From Thermotalea metallivorans (GTDB lineage Bacteria > Bacillota > Clostridia > Peptostreptococcales > Thermotaleaceae), in NCBI RefSeq assembly GCF_001562415.1, contig NZ_LOEE01000045.1, positions 1-45,035 on the forward strand: DNA of 45,035 bases, read 5' to 3'. Positions 16,093 through 23,297 of the stretch are shown in pieces. The notes beneath the pieces were generated by a model. It had not been told where the DNA came from. It made no database searches and worked only from the letters and a program-made list of their open reading frames with translations. The number at the start of each line of letters is the position of its first letter. Positions within the stretch are counted from its first letter, which is position 1. The position numbers and the translations under genes are program-made.

Positions 16093-18888
16093 ATGAAAAT
16101 CAGAACAAAAATGCCTTTATTGATCGTGTTGTTGGTTGCCCTTCCAATGCTCTTGTTAAGTATTGCCCTGTACGAATATTTATCAATGAATTTTATCCGA
16201 AAAAGTCAAGAAAATATTCAAAGGCTGGTGGAAATAGAATCGGAAAGGCTGATGGCTACTTTTCGATTGTTAATAAAGCAGATGGAACTTGACGCAAATC
16301 AAAAAGGAGTATTGAGTGCTTTAGAAGGAGAGAAAGATTGGATTGACATAAGAACAGAGTTGTTTAAGGCTTGTAGTCATGCCGGGTTACAGGATATTAT
16401 CCTCAAAGATAAAGAGGGCAAGGTTTTGTTTGGAAATTCCAGTTTCAATCTTAATGTAAAACAGTTATATGAGAAAAATATGGATGAAAATACTTCGATA
16501 TCCTTTGATACCAATGAAAAATTTTACATTCGGTCAGGAATCTATCACAACGGCATATATGCCGGTGAGCTGATCTATGTCTATGATCATGCCATCATTG
16601 CAAGGGCCATGGATAGGATCAGATTGGGAAAGACTGGATATGCTTATCTTTTGGATTATGAAGGAACTTTGCTGTATCATCCTGACCATGGCAGGATTGG
16701 GCAAAAAGTAGAAAATGCATATGTAAAAAGTGTTTTGGATCAGATAAAAAAAGGAGAAGCGATCAAACAATCCGGAAGTTTTTATGAATATAGAGGAAAA
16801 GAAAAATATGGTGCTGTAGAAATTCTTCCAGAGTATGATTGGGTTCTGGTTTTGACCCAAGATCTTTATGAAATCAAAGGACCGGCCAGAGAAACAAGGG
16901 ATATTATTTTTATATTATGGTTTGTGTTTACCCTCATTTTTGTTGTCATCGGAATAAAATTTTCAGATACAATTACCGTTCCTCTGCATCAATTGGCTAA
17001 AACCATGAAAGAGGCCCTGAATGGCAGTTTGTTTCTATTCAGTACATATAAAAGAAAAGATGAAATAGGAGAAGTAGCGGATGCTTATAACAATTTGATA
17101 GAAAAACTGCAATCAAATTATCAGGAATTAGAATCCCTATTTGAAGAATTGTCGGCCACAGACGAAGAGTTGAAGGCTCAATATGATGAAATACAAGAAA
17201 CGGTGGAGAATCTAAAATTATTGCAGGAAAAATACAGCATCGCTATTGAAGGAACCAATAGCGGCATATGGGAGATTCGCCTTAAAGACGACAGTATTTA
17301 TATTTCTGACGAATTTAGGAATATCGTAGGTTTGCATGGAAATGGATCGATCAATATTTATTGGCTGCTGGATGAAATTATTTTTTCCGAGGACAAAGAA
17401 ATTTTAATGGAAGAATATCTCCAACTTTTGAAGGGGAAAAAAGAAAAGATACATATCAGAGTTCGTATCAAAGATAGGAATGGTGAAATCAAATGGATTC
17501 TAATCGTGGGCAAAGGCATAAAAAATGAAAAAGGGGAAATCAATACCCTAAACGGCATTATTCTTGATGTTACGGAACAAAAAAGATATGAAGAATACAT
17601 AGAGTATCTGGCATATCACGATCCGTTAACCCAGCTCCCGAACAGAAGAATGTTTTTGGACAAGCTCTCTGAAGAAATTCATCATGGGAGGAAAGGGGCT
17701 GTTATGCTCTTGGATTTGGATAATTTCAAAATGATTAACGATACATTAGGGCATGTTTATGGAGATGAAGTATTGAAGAAGGTATCATGGCTGCTGGGGG
17801 ATTTGTCGGAGGAAAAAATGTTTATCTCAAGATTTGGAGGGGACGAATTTCTGATACTTCTTTCCGAACCGGAGAATATCTGTGAAATTCAGCAATATGC
17901 AGAGAAAATATTAAGTCTTTTTCAAGAACAACTTCACGTGGGTGAGGATGTCGTTTATATGACTGCCAGCATGGGAATTACTATGTATCCTAATGATGCT
18001 TCCGATATTCATCAGCTCATCATGAATGCCGATACTGCCATGTATAAGGCAAAGGATGCAGGGAAGAACAAATATGTTTTTTTCAACCATGAAATGGCGG
18101 CCCAATTGAAAAATAAGATTGATGTAGAAAATATCTTGCGAGAAGCCTTGAGAGAAGATGGTTTTACATTGATGTATCAGCCTCAGGTGAATATAAAAAC
18201 GGGTTATGTGGACGGATTTGAGGCGCTATTAAGACTAAAAAACTATAACGTATCTCCGGCTGTTTTTATACCCGTGGCGGAGGAGACCGGCCTTATTAAA
18301 GAAATTGGCAAATGGGTCATTCGAGAAGCTGTATCCCAGATGGCGAGATGGAAAGCCCAAGGATTTGATTTCAAAAGAATAGGGATCAACGTTTCTCCAA
18401 AACAACTCAAAGAAGAAAATTTTACGGCAATTCTTCAAGAAATCCTGTTGGAGGAAAACCTGCCACCAGAATATTTGGAAATAGAAATCACAGAAAGTGT
18501 GGTTTTGGACAAAACCAATGATACTATCGCCATTATCGAGAATTTAAAAAGGTTAGGAGTTCAAATTGCTTTGGACGATTTCGGCACAGGATATTCGTCC
18601 TTGAGTTATTTAACTTTTATTCCTGTTGATAAAATCAAGTTGGATAAATCATTGAATGATAAATTCCTGGGAGATGGAAAAGTCAAAGTAATCGACAGTT
18701 TGATTGCCCTTGCCCATAGCTTGAATTTAAAGGTAACGGCAGAAGGCATCGAAGGCATGGAACAATACAAAAAACTGCAAAAAGGCGGATGTGATTTTAT
18801 TCAAGGATATTTTTTCAGTAGGCCTTTAACTGTACAGGAGACAGAAAACATATACAATAAGAATTTTTTGCAAGACATGGGGCTATAG
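16093..18888 (+). CDS. membrane sensor diguanylate cyclase/phosphodiesterase (Cache-HAMP-PAS-GGDEF-EAL)
   Basis: The 931-residue protein has a membrane segment at 8-30, an extracellular Cache-like sensor (GKTGYAYLLDYEGTLLYHPD near 180), a second membrane segment near 275-295 and HAMP to about 350. A PAS domain lies around 380-500. The GGDEF domain has an intact RFGGDEFLILL near 580, and the EAL domain near 700-925. EAL residues present include EALLRL, GINVSPKQL, EITES, LDDFGTG, KLDKS, AEGIE and FIQGYFFSRP, the metal and general-base set for c-di-GMP hydrolysis. No RxxD inhibitory site precedes GGDEF. Both activities look chemically possible. The ribosome site is AAGGAGG, and TATAAT is at 16055-16060. 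Confidence 0.93.
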   Translation: MKIRTKMPLLIVLLVALPMLLLSIALYEYLSMNFIRKSQENIQRLVEIESERLMATFRLLIKQMELDANQKGVLSALEGEKDWIDIRTELFKACSHAGLQDIILKDKEGKVLFGNSSFNLNVKQLYEKNMDENTSISFDTNEKFYIRSGIYHNGIYAGELIYVYDHAIIARAMDRIRLGKTGYAYLLDYEGTLLYHPDHGRIGQKVENAYVKSVLDQIKKGEAIKQSGSFYEYRGKEKYGAVEILPEYDWVLVLTQDLYEIKGPARETRDIIFILWFVFTLIFVVIGIKFSDTITVPLHQLAKTMKEALNGSLFLFSTYKRKDEIGEVADAYNNLIEKLQSNYQELESLFEELSATDEELKAQYDEIQETVENLKLLQEKYSIAIEGTNSGIWEIRLKDDSIYISDEFRNIVGLHGNGSINIYWLLDEIIFSEDKEILMEEYLQLLKGKKEKIHIRVRIKDRNGEIKWILIVGKGIKNEKGEINTLNGIILDVTEQKRYEEYIEYLAYHDPLTQLPNRRMFLDKLSEEIHHGRKGAVMLLDLDNFKMINDTLGHVYGDEVLKKVSWLLGDLSEEKMFISRFGGDEFLILLSEPENICEIQQYAEKILSLFQEQLHVGEDVVYMTASMGITMYPNDASDIHQLIMNADTAMYKAKDAGKNKYVFFNHEMAAQLKNKIDVENILREALREDGFTLMYQPQVNIKTGYVDGFEALLRLKNYNVSPAVFIPVAEETGLIKEIGKWVIREAVSQMARWKAQGFDFKRIGINVSPKQLKEENFTAILQEILLEENLPPEYLEIEITESVVLDKTNDTIAIIENLKRLGVQIALDDFGTGYSSLSYLTFIPVDKIKLDKSLNDKFLGDGKVKVIDSLIALAHSLNLKVTAEGIEGMEQYKKLQKGGCDFIQGYFFSRPLTVQETENIYNKNFLQDMGL

Positions 18889-18997
18889 CATCTATTTCCT
18901 CATTCCATATATCACAAGATTTTGTATTCTATTAGTACATGTTTTATTTTTAAAGGATGTTCTATGAAAAAAATGGAATACAACTATTTTTTAGGCA

Positions 18998-19027
18998 TAG
19001 ACAGTTGCTATCCTATCAATATATAAT
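18998..19027 (+). promoter_or_regulatory. candidate promoter of the cobalt transporter operon
   Basis: TAGACA (18998-19003) and TATAAT (19022-19027) with an 18-base spacer. It would produce a leader of about 170 bases before cbiM. Confidence 0.5.
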
Positions 19028-19205
19028 ATTTATGAGAAAGGAGTCATGAAGGCTCCAATCATTTTTTCTACCTATGGATTTATTATATAGCAAAATCAAG
19101 ACAGCCACGAAGGTTGAACACACTGCAGAAGCAGTGCATTCGTCCCTGTGGCTTTTCTATTGCTTCAAGGGATTTCACATCAATTGTTTGAAGGAGGAGA
19201 TATCT
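19028..19205 (+). promoter_or_regulatory. structured leader with terminator-like stem before cbiM
   Basis: After a small GGAG/CTCC hairpin (19040-19056), AGCCAC (19103-19108) can pair with GTGGCT (19148-19153), which is followed by TTTT. The enclosed loop has a perfect CACTGC/GCAGTG hairpin (19121-19136) and GAA/TTC pairing. This looks like an attenuator controlled by metal or cobalamin. It lacks the B12-box and does not clearly match the NiCo riboswitch I remember, so its class is open. Confidence 0.4.
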
Positions 19206-20258
19206 ATGCATATGGCGGATGCTTTGATTTCACCAGCTGTAGGGGGGACCATGTGGGCGGCGGCAGCAGGAGTTGCAGCTTATTCTATAAAAAGAGCCCA
19301 AAATGATTTGGATGAGGAAAAAGTACCATTCATGGGGGTCATGGGTGCATTTGTATTTGCTGCTCAAATGATCAACTTTACAATTCCTGCCACAGGATCC
19401 AGTGGGCATTTGGGAGGGGGTATGCTCCTTGCCATACTCTTAGGGCCCTATGCAGGTTTTCTCACCATGACGTCTATTTTGGCAATTCAGGCGCTATTTT
19501 TTGGGGATGGCGGATTGCTTGCCCTTGGATGTAATATTTTCAATTTGGGTTTTTATACATGTTTTGTTGCTTATCCTCTGATTTATAAACGGATTGTGGG
19601 GAAGGAATATTCCACCGGCCGCATATGGGTTGGGGCAATCTTATCTGCCGTCATAGGCCTGCAGTTGGGTGCCTTCAGCGTAGTTCTTGAAACGTTTCTT
19701 TCTGGAAAAACGGAACTTCCCTTTGGTACATTTTTGATGCTCATGCAGCCTATTCATCTTGCTATCGGGATTGTGGAAGGTATTGCCACGGCGGCTATTG
19801 TTGGTTTTGTTTGGAAAACCCAGCCTCAAATCATTGAAAAAACGACATCAAGGGAAGCCTTTGGTGGTACTTCCATCAAGAGAATCCTTGTTGGATTTGC
19901 CATTGCAGCAGTGATAACCGGCGGTATCTTTTCTTGGTTTGCGTCGGCATATCCTGACGGATTAGAATGGGCTATGTTGCGTACTTCCGGGAAGGAGGAA
20001 CTGGAGGCTTCAGAGGGCATCCATCAGACCCTGGCAGCTATCCAAGAAAAGATTGTGCTTTTGCCTGATTATGGCTTTAAAAGCCAGGAACCAAAAACAA
20101 AGGTCGAGGGTGCAGAAGGAGAAGAAGGATGGCCTGCAGTGGAAGTGGAAACAACTGTAGCTGGATTGATTGGAGGGGGAATGACATTGGTTTTTGCAGG
20201 TATTACAGGTATGGGCATATACTGGCTGAAAAAGTGGAAGAAAGCACCTACGACTTAA
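19206..20258 (+). CDS. cbiM: ECF cobalt/nickel transporter substrate-binding subunit CbiM with C-terminal PDGLE domain
   Basis: Integral membrane S component that captures Co2+ or Ni2+. The start is placed at 19206, since GGAGGAG lies just upstream and the mature N-terminus MHMADALISP supplies the His that binds the metal; the open frame upstream to 19074 is leader. Six or so membrane segments follow (FMGVMGAFVFAAQMINFTIP, GSSGHLGGGMLLAILLG). The C-terminal part (SAYPDGLEWAMLRTSG, then a last membrane segment VAGLIGGGMTLVFAGITGMG) is the PDGLE/CbiN-like module that many systems encode separately. Length is 350 residues. CbiQ and CbiO follow directly. Confidence 0.92.
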   Translation: MHMADALISPAVGGTMWAAAAGVAAYSIKRAQNDLDEEKVPFMGVMGAFVFAAQMINFTIPATGSSGHLGGGMLLAILLGPYAGFLTMTSILAIQALFFGDGGLLALGCNIFNLGFYTCFVAYPLIYKRIVGKEYSTGRIWVGAILSAVIGLQLGAFSVVLETFLSGKTELPFGTFLMLMQPIHLAIGIVEGIATAAIVGFVWKTQPQIIEKTTSREAFGGTSIKRILVGFAIAAVITGGIFSWFASAYPDGLEWAMLRTSGKEELEASEGIHQTLAAIQEKIVLLPDYGFKSQEPKTKVEGAEGEEGWPAVEVETTVAGLIGGGMTLVFAGITGMGIYWLKKWKKAPTT

Positions 20259-20314
20259 AAAAACGGGGCGGCAACGCTGCTCCTTTACAATAATTGTATG
20301 AATAGGATTTGATG

Positions 20315-21133
20315 ATGATTATGGCAAACATAATAAAATCACTATACAACATCAGAATGCTTGATGAGCTTGCGGAAAAAAGGACAGTGATCCACAGTAT
20401 CCATCCCCTCATGAAGGTAATGACGACACTGGCATACCTGATAACAACTGTATCCTATGATAAATATGCAGTAAGCAGTTTGCTTCCCCTTGTCTTCTAT
20501 CCTGTGGTTATCATAGTGCTGGCAGAGATTCCGCCGGTGCCAATTGTAAAGATGGCACTTGCGGCTACACCTTTTCTTATAGGCATAGGGATCCTGAACC
20601 CTTTGTTTCATCATGAGCCTGCGATTATATTGTCAGGAATTCAGATTTCTGAAGGATGGATATCTTTTTTGTCAATCATGATAAAAGGGATTTTTAACAT
20701 ATTGGCAGCCCTTATCCTGATAGCAACTACAGGCATGACCGGGATTGCATCAGCTCTCCGCATGCTTAGGATTCCACGGGTGTTTGTCCTTCAGCTTTTG
20801 CTTACCTATCGCTATATTTCGGTTTTGGCAGAGGAAGCCGTGCGCATATGGGAGGCCTATATGCTGCGGACACCGGGGCGGAAGGCCATAGCTTTCAAAA
20901 CATGGGTACCTTGCGTAGGCCGGATGCTTATGGGTGCTTACGGGAGAGCCCGAAGAGTTTATCAAGCCATGGCATTGAGAGGATTTCATGGAGAATACAA
21001 TCCTGGGGATGTAAAAGGGATGAATACAGTAGATTTTGCATATTGTATTGGTTGGGTAACATTTTTCGTTTTGGTTAGATATCTTAACTTTTCTGCACAA
21101 ATAGGAGCAGCAATTCTAGGAGTGATGAAATGA
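20315..21133 (+). CDS. cbiQ: ECF transporter transmembrane subunit CbiQ
   Basis: T component linking the metal-binding subunit to the ATPase. About 272 residues with hydrophobic segments (FLIGIGILNPLFH, IFNILAALILIATTG) and the coupling-helix region with the Arg-rich motif AVRIWEAYMLR and GRARRVYQAMALRGFHGEY, which contacts CbiO. Possible starts are TTG 20309, ATG 20312, 20315 and 20321; 20315 has the best spacing to AGGA at 20304-20307. The 3' end overlaps the cbiO start by four bases, indicating translational coupling. Confidence 0.9.
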   Translation: MIMANIIKSLYNIRMLDELAEKRTVIHSIHPLMKVMTTLAYLITTVSYDKYAVSSLLPLVFYPVVIIVLAEIPPVPIVKMALAATPFLIGIGILNPLFHHEPAIILSGIQISEGWISFLSIMIKGIFNILAALILIATTGMTGIASALRMLRIPRVFVLQLLLTYRYISVLAEEAVRIWEAYMLRTPGRKAIAFKTWVPCVGRMLMGAYGRARRVYQAMALRGFHGEYNPGDVKGMNTVDFAYCIGWVTFFVLVRYLNFSAQIGAAILGVMK

Positions 21134-21888
21134 GCCATCCGATAATTGATTTTGCAGATGTATATTTTACATATCCTGATGGGAAAAAAGCTATCAATGG
21201 AATTACATTTCATGTCCGTCATGGAGAATCGGTGGGAATTGTTGGGGCCAATGGGGCCGGCAAAACCTCCCTTTTAATGTTGATGACGGGGCTTCTTTTG
21301 CCTATAAGGGGAGAAGTGCATGTAGGGGGAGTACCTGTTGCAAAGAAAACGCTGTCTGTTATCCGTCAGAAAATAGGTTTTACCTTTCAGGACCCGGATG
21401 ATCAGCTTTTTATGGGCACCGTATATGATGATATTGCTTTTGGACCCAGGAATTATGGAGTAGGTGAGGAAGAGGTAAAAAATAGGGTAATGAAGGCCAT
21501 GGAAGCGGTAGGTGTGATGCATATAAAAGACAGGGCACCCTATAAACTTTCAGGGGGTGAAAAAAGAGGGGCTGCGATTGCGGCGATTTTATCCATGGAG
21601 CCGGATATTCTAGCGATGGATGAGCCTACAGCCGCCCTTGACCCTAAGGCTAGGCGAAAATTGATTCATCTTTTGAAAGGTTTTCCCTATACAAAAATCA
21701 TTGCTACCCATGACTTAGATATGGTGTTGGAGCTCTGCGAAAGAACTATTGTATTGAAAGAGGGCAGGATTGTTTGTGATGGATTGTCCTTTCAAATACT
21801 TTCCGATGCACAGTTGTTGGAACAATGGGGATTGGAAAAACCCCTTTCCCTTCAGCGTTGCCCCATATGTGGAACCAAAAAGGAATGA
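21130..21888 (+). CDS. cbiO: ECF transporter ATP-binding subunit CbiO
   Basis: The 252-residue ABC ATPase energises metal uptake. Walker A is GANGAGKTS near residue 40, Q-loop FTFQDPDDQLF near 90, signature LSGGEKRGAAIAA near 140, Walker B ILAMDEPTAALDP near 160 and H-loop IIATHDLD near 195. The C-terminus ends with RCPICGTKKE, a small CxxC addition not required for ATPase function. The start ATG overlaps the stop of cbiQ. Transcription probably ends at the long composite hairpin directly downstream. Confidence 0.93.
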   Translation: MSHPIIDFADVYFTYPDGKKAINGITFHVRHGESVGIVGANGAGKTSLLMLMTGLLLPIRGEVHVGGVPVAKKTLSVIRQKIGFTFQDPDDQLFMGTVYDDIAFGPRNYGVGEEEVKNRVMKAMEAVGVMHIKDRAPYKLSGGEKRGAAIAAILSMEPDILAMDEPTAALDPKARRKLIHLLKGFPYTKIIATHDLDMVLELCERTIVLKEGRIVCDGLSFQILSDAQLLEQWGLEKPLSLQRCPICGTKKE

Positions 21889-21892
21889 CGCA

Positions 21893-21970
21893 GTGAGACA
21901 GGGGACAGCGAGACAGGGGACGGTTCTCTGTCACATATTTTGTGACAGAGAACCGTCCCCTGTCTCGCTG
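21893..21970. repeat. dispersed hairpin repeat, composite copy C (30-bp perfect stem)
   Basis: Bases 21906-21935 are the exact inverted complement of 21941-21970, with a five-base TATTT loop. Each arm carries one repeat core, ACAGGGGACGGTTCTCTGTC and its complement. A partial third core (GAGACAGGGGAC) lies just before. The stem probably works as a terminator for cbiMQO. Confidence 0.9.
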
Positions 21971-22054
21971 TTTTGGTCCATAGGCAACCACGTGAATACT
22001 ATAGCAATTTCATCAATATTTTCAATCAATTCAAAATACGGGACAAAAGCTGTG

Positions 22055-22083
22055 TTGAAAAGCAATGAAAAAAATATTATAAT
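22055..22083 (+). promoter_or_regulatory. promoter of the LacI-family gene
   Basis: TTGAAA (22055-22060), a 17-base spacer and TATAAT (22078-22083), near-consensus. Confidence 0.75.
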
Positions 22084-22087
22084 CATA

Positions 22088-22108
22088 CTAAAATTTCAGA
22101 AATTTTAG
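22088..22108 (+). promoter_or_regulatory. 21-bp perfect palindrome at the lacI-type transcription start, candidate operator
   Basis: CTAAAATTTC, a central A, then GAAATTTTAG: a perfect palindrome placed at about -2 to +19 of the promoter above. Position and symmetry fit an autoregulatory operator. The usual central CG of LacI operators is absent, so assignment to this regulator is inference. Confidence 0.55.
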
Positions 22109-22139
22109 GAAATGAATAGCCCATGGGGGAGGAAGAAAA

Positions 22140-23162
22140 TTGGCTACGATAAAAGATATAGCGAAGAAGAGCGGATACTCTATTTCTACGGTTTCAAAAG
22201 CATTGAACGGCTATGAAGATATCAGCCCGGAAGCGAAAAATAAAATCATTCGAATTGCTGAGGAGATCCATTATATACCGAATTTGCGGTCAAAAAATTT
22301 ATCCAGAAGAGAAAAAAGTTCAATTGCCTTTATATTTTCTGGACTAAAAAAAGATGGAGCAGCCGATGGCATTATATACAACATTATGGCTGGGGCTTAT
22401 GAGTATGCCACCAATATGAATTATGATGTTCAGATTTATACAACCAATGTATCCAAACAGAAAGAAATTTCCTATTACAGATTTTGCAAGGAGAGAAATA
22501 TAGAAGGGGCGGTGGTGCAGGGGATTTCAACGGATGATCCCTATTTTACAGAGCTGGTCAACAGCAATTTGCCCTGTGTTCTTATTGATATTTGCACAGA
22601 TAATCAAAATGTAGGGTTTATTTCTATTGACAACGTGAAGGCTGCCCAGGAAGCCACCAATTATTTGATTGGTATCGGACATAGAAATATAGCTATGATC
22701 AATGGGCGACCCAATGCCTTTGTTTCACAGTTAAGGGAGGAAGGTTTCAGAAAGGCCCTGGAGGAAAAAAATATTGCAATCAATGAAAAGTGGATTGTTT
22801 CGGGAGACTTTTCAAGGGGTAAGGCCTACAACAAGGCCTACAAGCTTTTGCAGCTATACCCTGAAATCACGGCCATTTTTTGTGCCAGTGATCTCATGGC
22901 GCTAGGCGTCTATGAAGCAGCTGAAAAATTGGGAATTTCTATCCCGAATGATCTATCAGTGGTGGGCTTTGATAATATCCCCCTGGCTTCATTTATTTCC
23001 CCTAAACTGACTACTGTAAAGCAAGATATGTATAAAATCGGCTATGAAGCTGCAAAACTTTTAAAATCTATCATTAAAGGCGAAAAAATAGAAAGGCATA
23101 AGATTATGGATTATGAACTCCTAATTAGAGATTCAACCAAAGTGATCCATCGGCAATCATAA
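22140..23162 (+). CDS. LacI-family transcriptional regulator
   Basis: The 340-residue protein begins with the LacI helix-turn-helix (ATIKDIAKKSGYSISTVSKA) and hinge helix (NLRSKNLSRREK). A periplasmic-binding-type effector domain follows (GAVVQGISTDDPYF, GHRNIAMINGRP, TAIFCASDLMALGVYEAAEK, LSVVGFDNIPLASFISPKLT). The start is a TTG with GGGGAGGAAG upstream. It is followed by the phosphorylase/ABC-transporter genes after their own promoter, so it most likely senses the transported disaccharide or a derived sugar phosphate and controls that operon. Confidence 0.9.
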   Translation: MATIKDIAKKSGYSISTVSKALNGYEDISPEAKNKIIRIAEEIHYIPNLRSKNLSRREKSSIAFIFSGLKKDGAADGIIYNIMAGAYEYATNMNYDVQIYTTNVSKQKEISYYRFCKERNIEGAVVQGISTDDPYFTELVNSNLPCVLIDICTDNQNVGFISIDNVKAAQEATNYLIGIGHRNIAMINGRPNAFVSQLREEGFRKALEEKNIAINEKWIVSGDFSRGKAYNKAYKLLQLYPEITAIFCASDLMALGVYEAAEKLGISIPNDLSVVGFDNIPLASFISPKLTTVKQDMYKIGYEAAKLLKSIIKGEKIERHKIMDYELLIRDSTKVIHRQS

Positions 23163-23201
23163 AGCAATAATTATGAACTTTACGAAAATTTAGCGAAAAT
23201 A

Positions 23202-23230
23202 TTGCCAGTGTTTTCTTGAAAAATTATACT
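23202..23230 (+). promoter_or_regulatory. promoter of the disaccharide phosphorylase operon
   Basis: TTGCCA (23202-23207), a 17-base spacer and TATACT (23225-23230). Transcription would start near 23237. Confidence 0.65.
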
Positions 23231-23240
23231 CAAATTAATG

Positions 23241-23254
23241 ACAAGTTAACTTGT
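23241..23254 (+). promoter_or_regulatory. 14-bp perfect palindrome, candidate operator
   Basis: ACAAGTTAACTTGT lies just downstream of the predicted transcription start, where a bound repressor would block elongation or initiation. It differs from the palindrome in front of the LacI gene, so one or both may belong to another regulator. Confidence 0.5.
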
Positions 23255-23297
23255 ATATTTTGTAGATAAAGGAAATTGATGCGGGGGGATTTTGTTG

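Noticed and set aside
19074-19205. N-terminal extension of CbiM from the upstream ATG
   Set aside because: The extension would cover the structured leader and bury the conserved N-terminal His of CbiM. GGAGGAG just before 19206 marks the real start.
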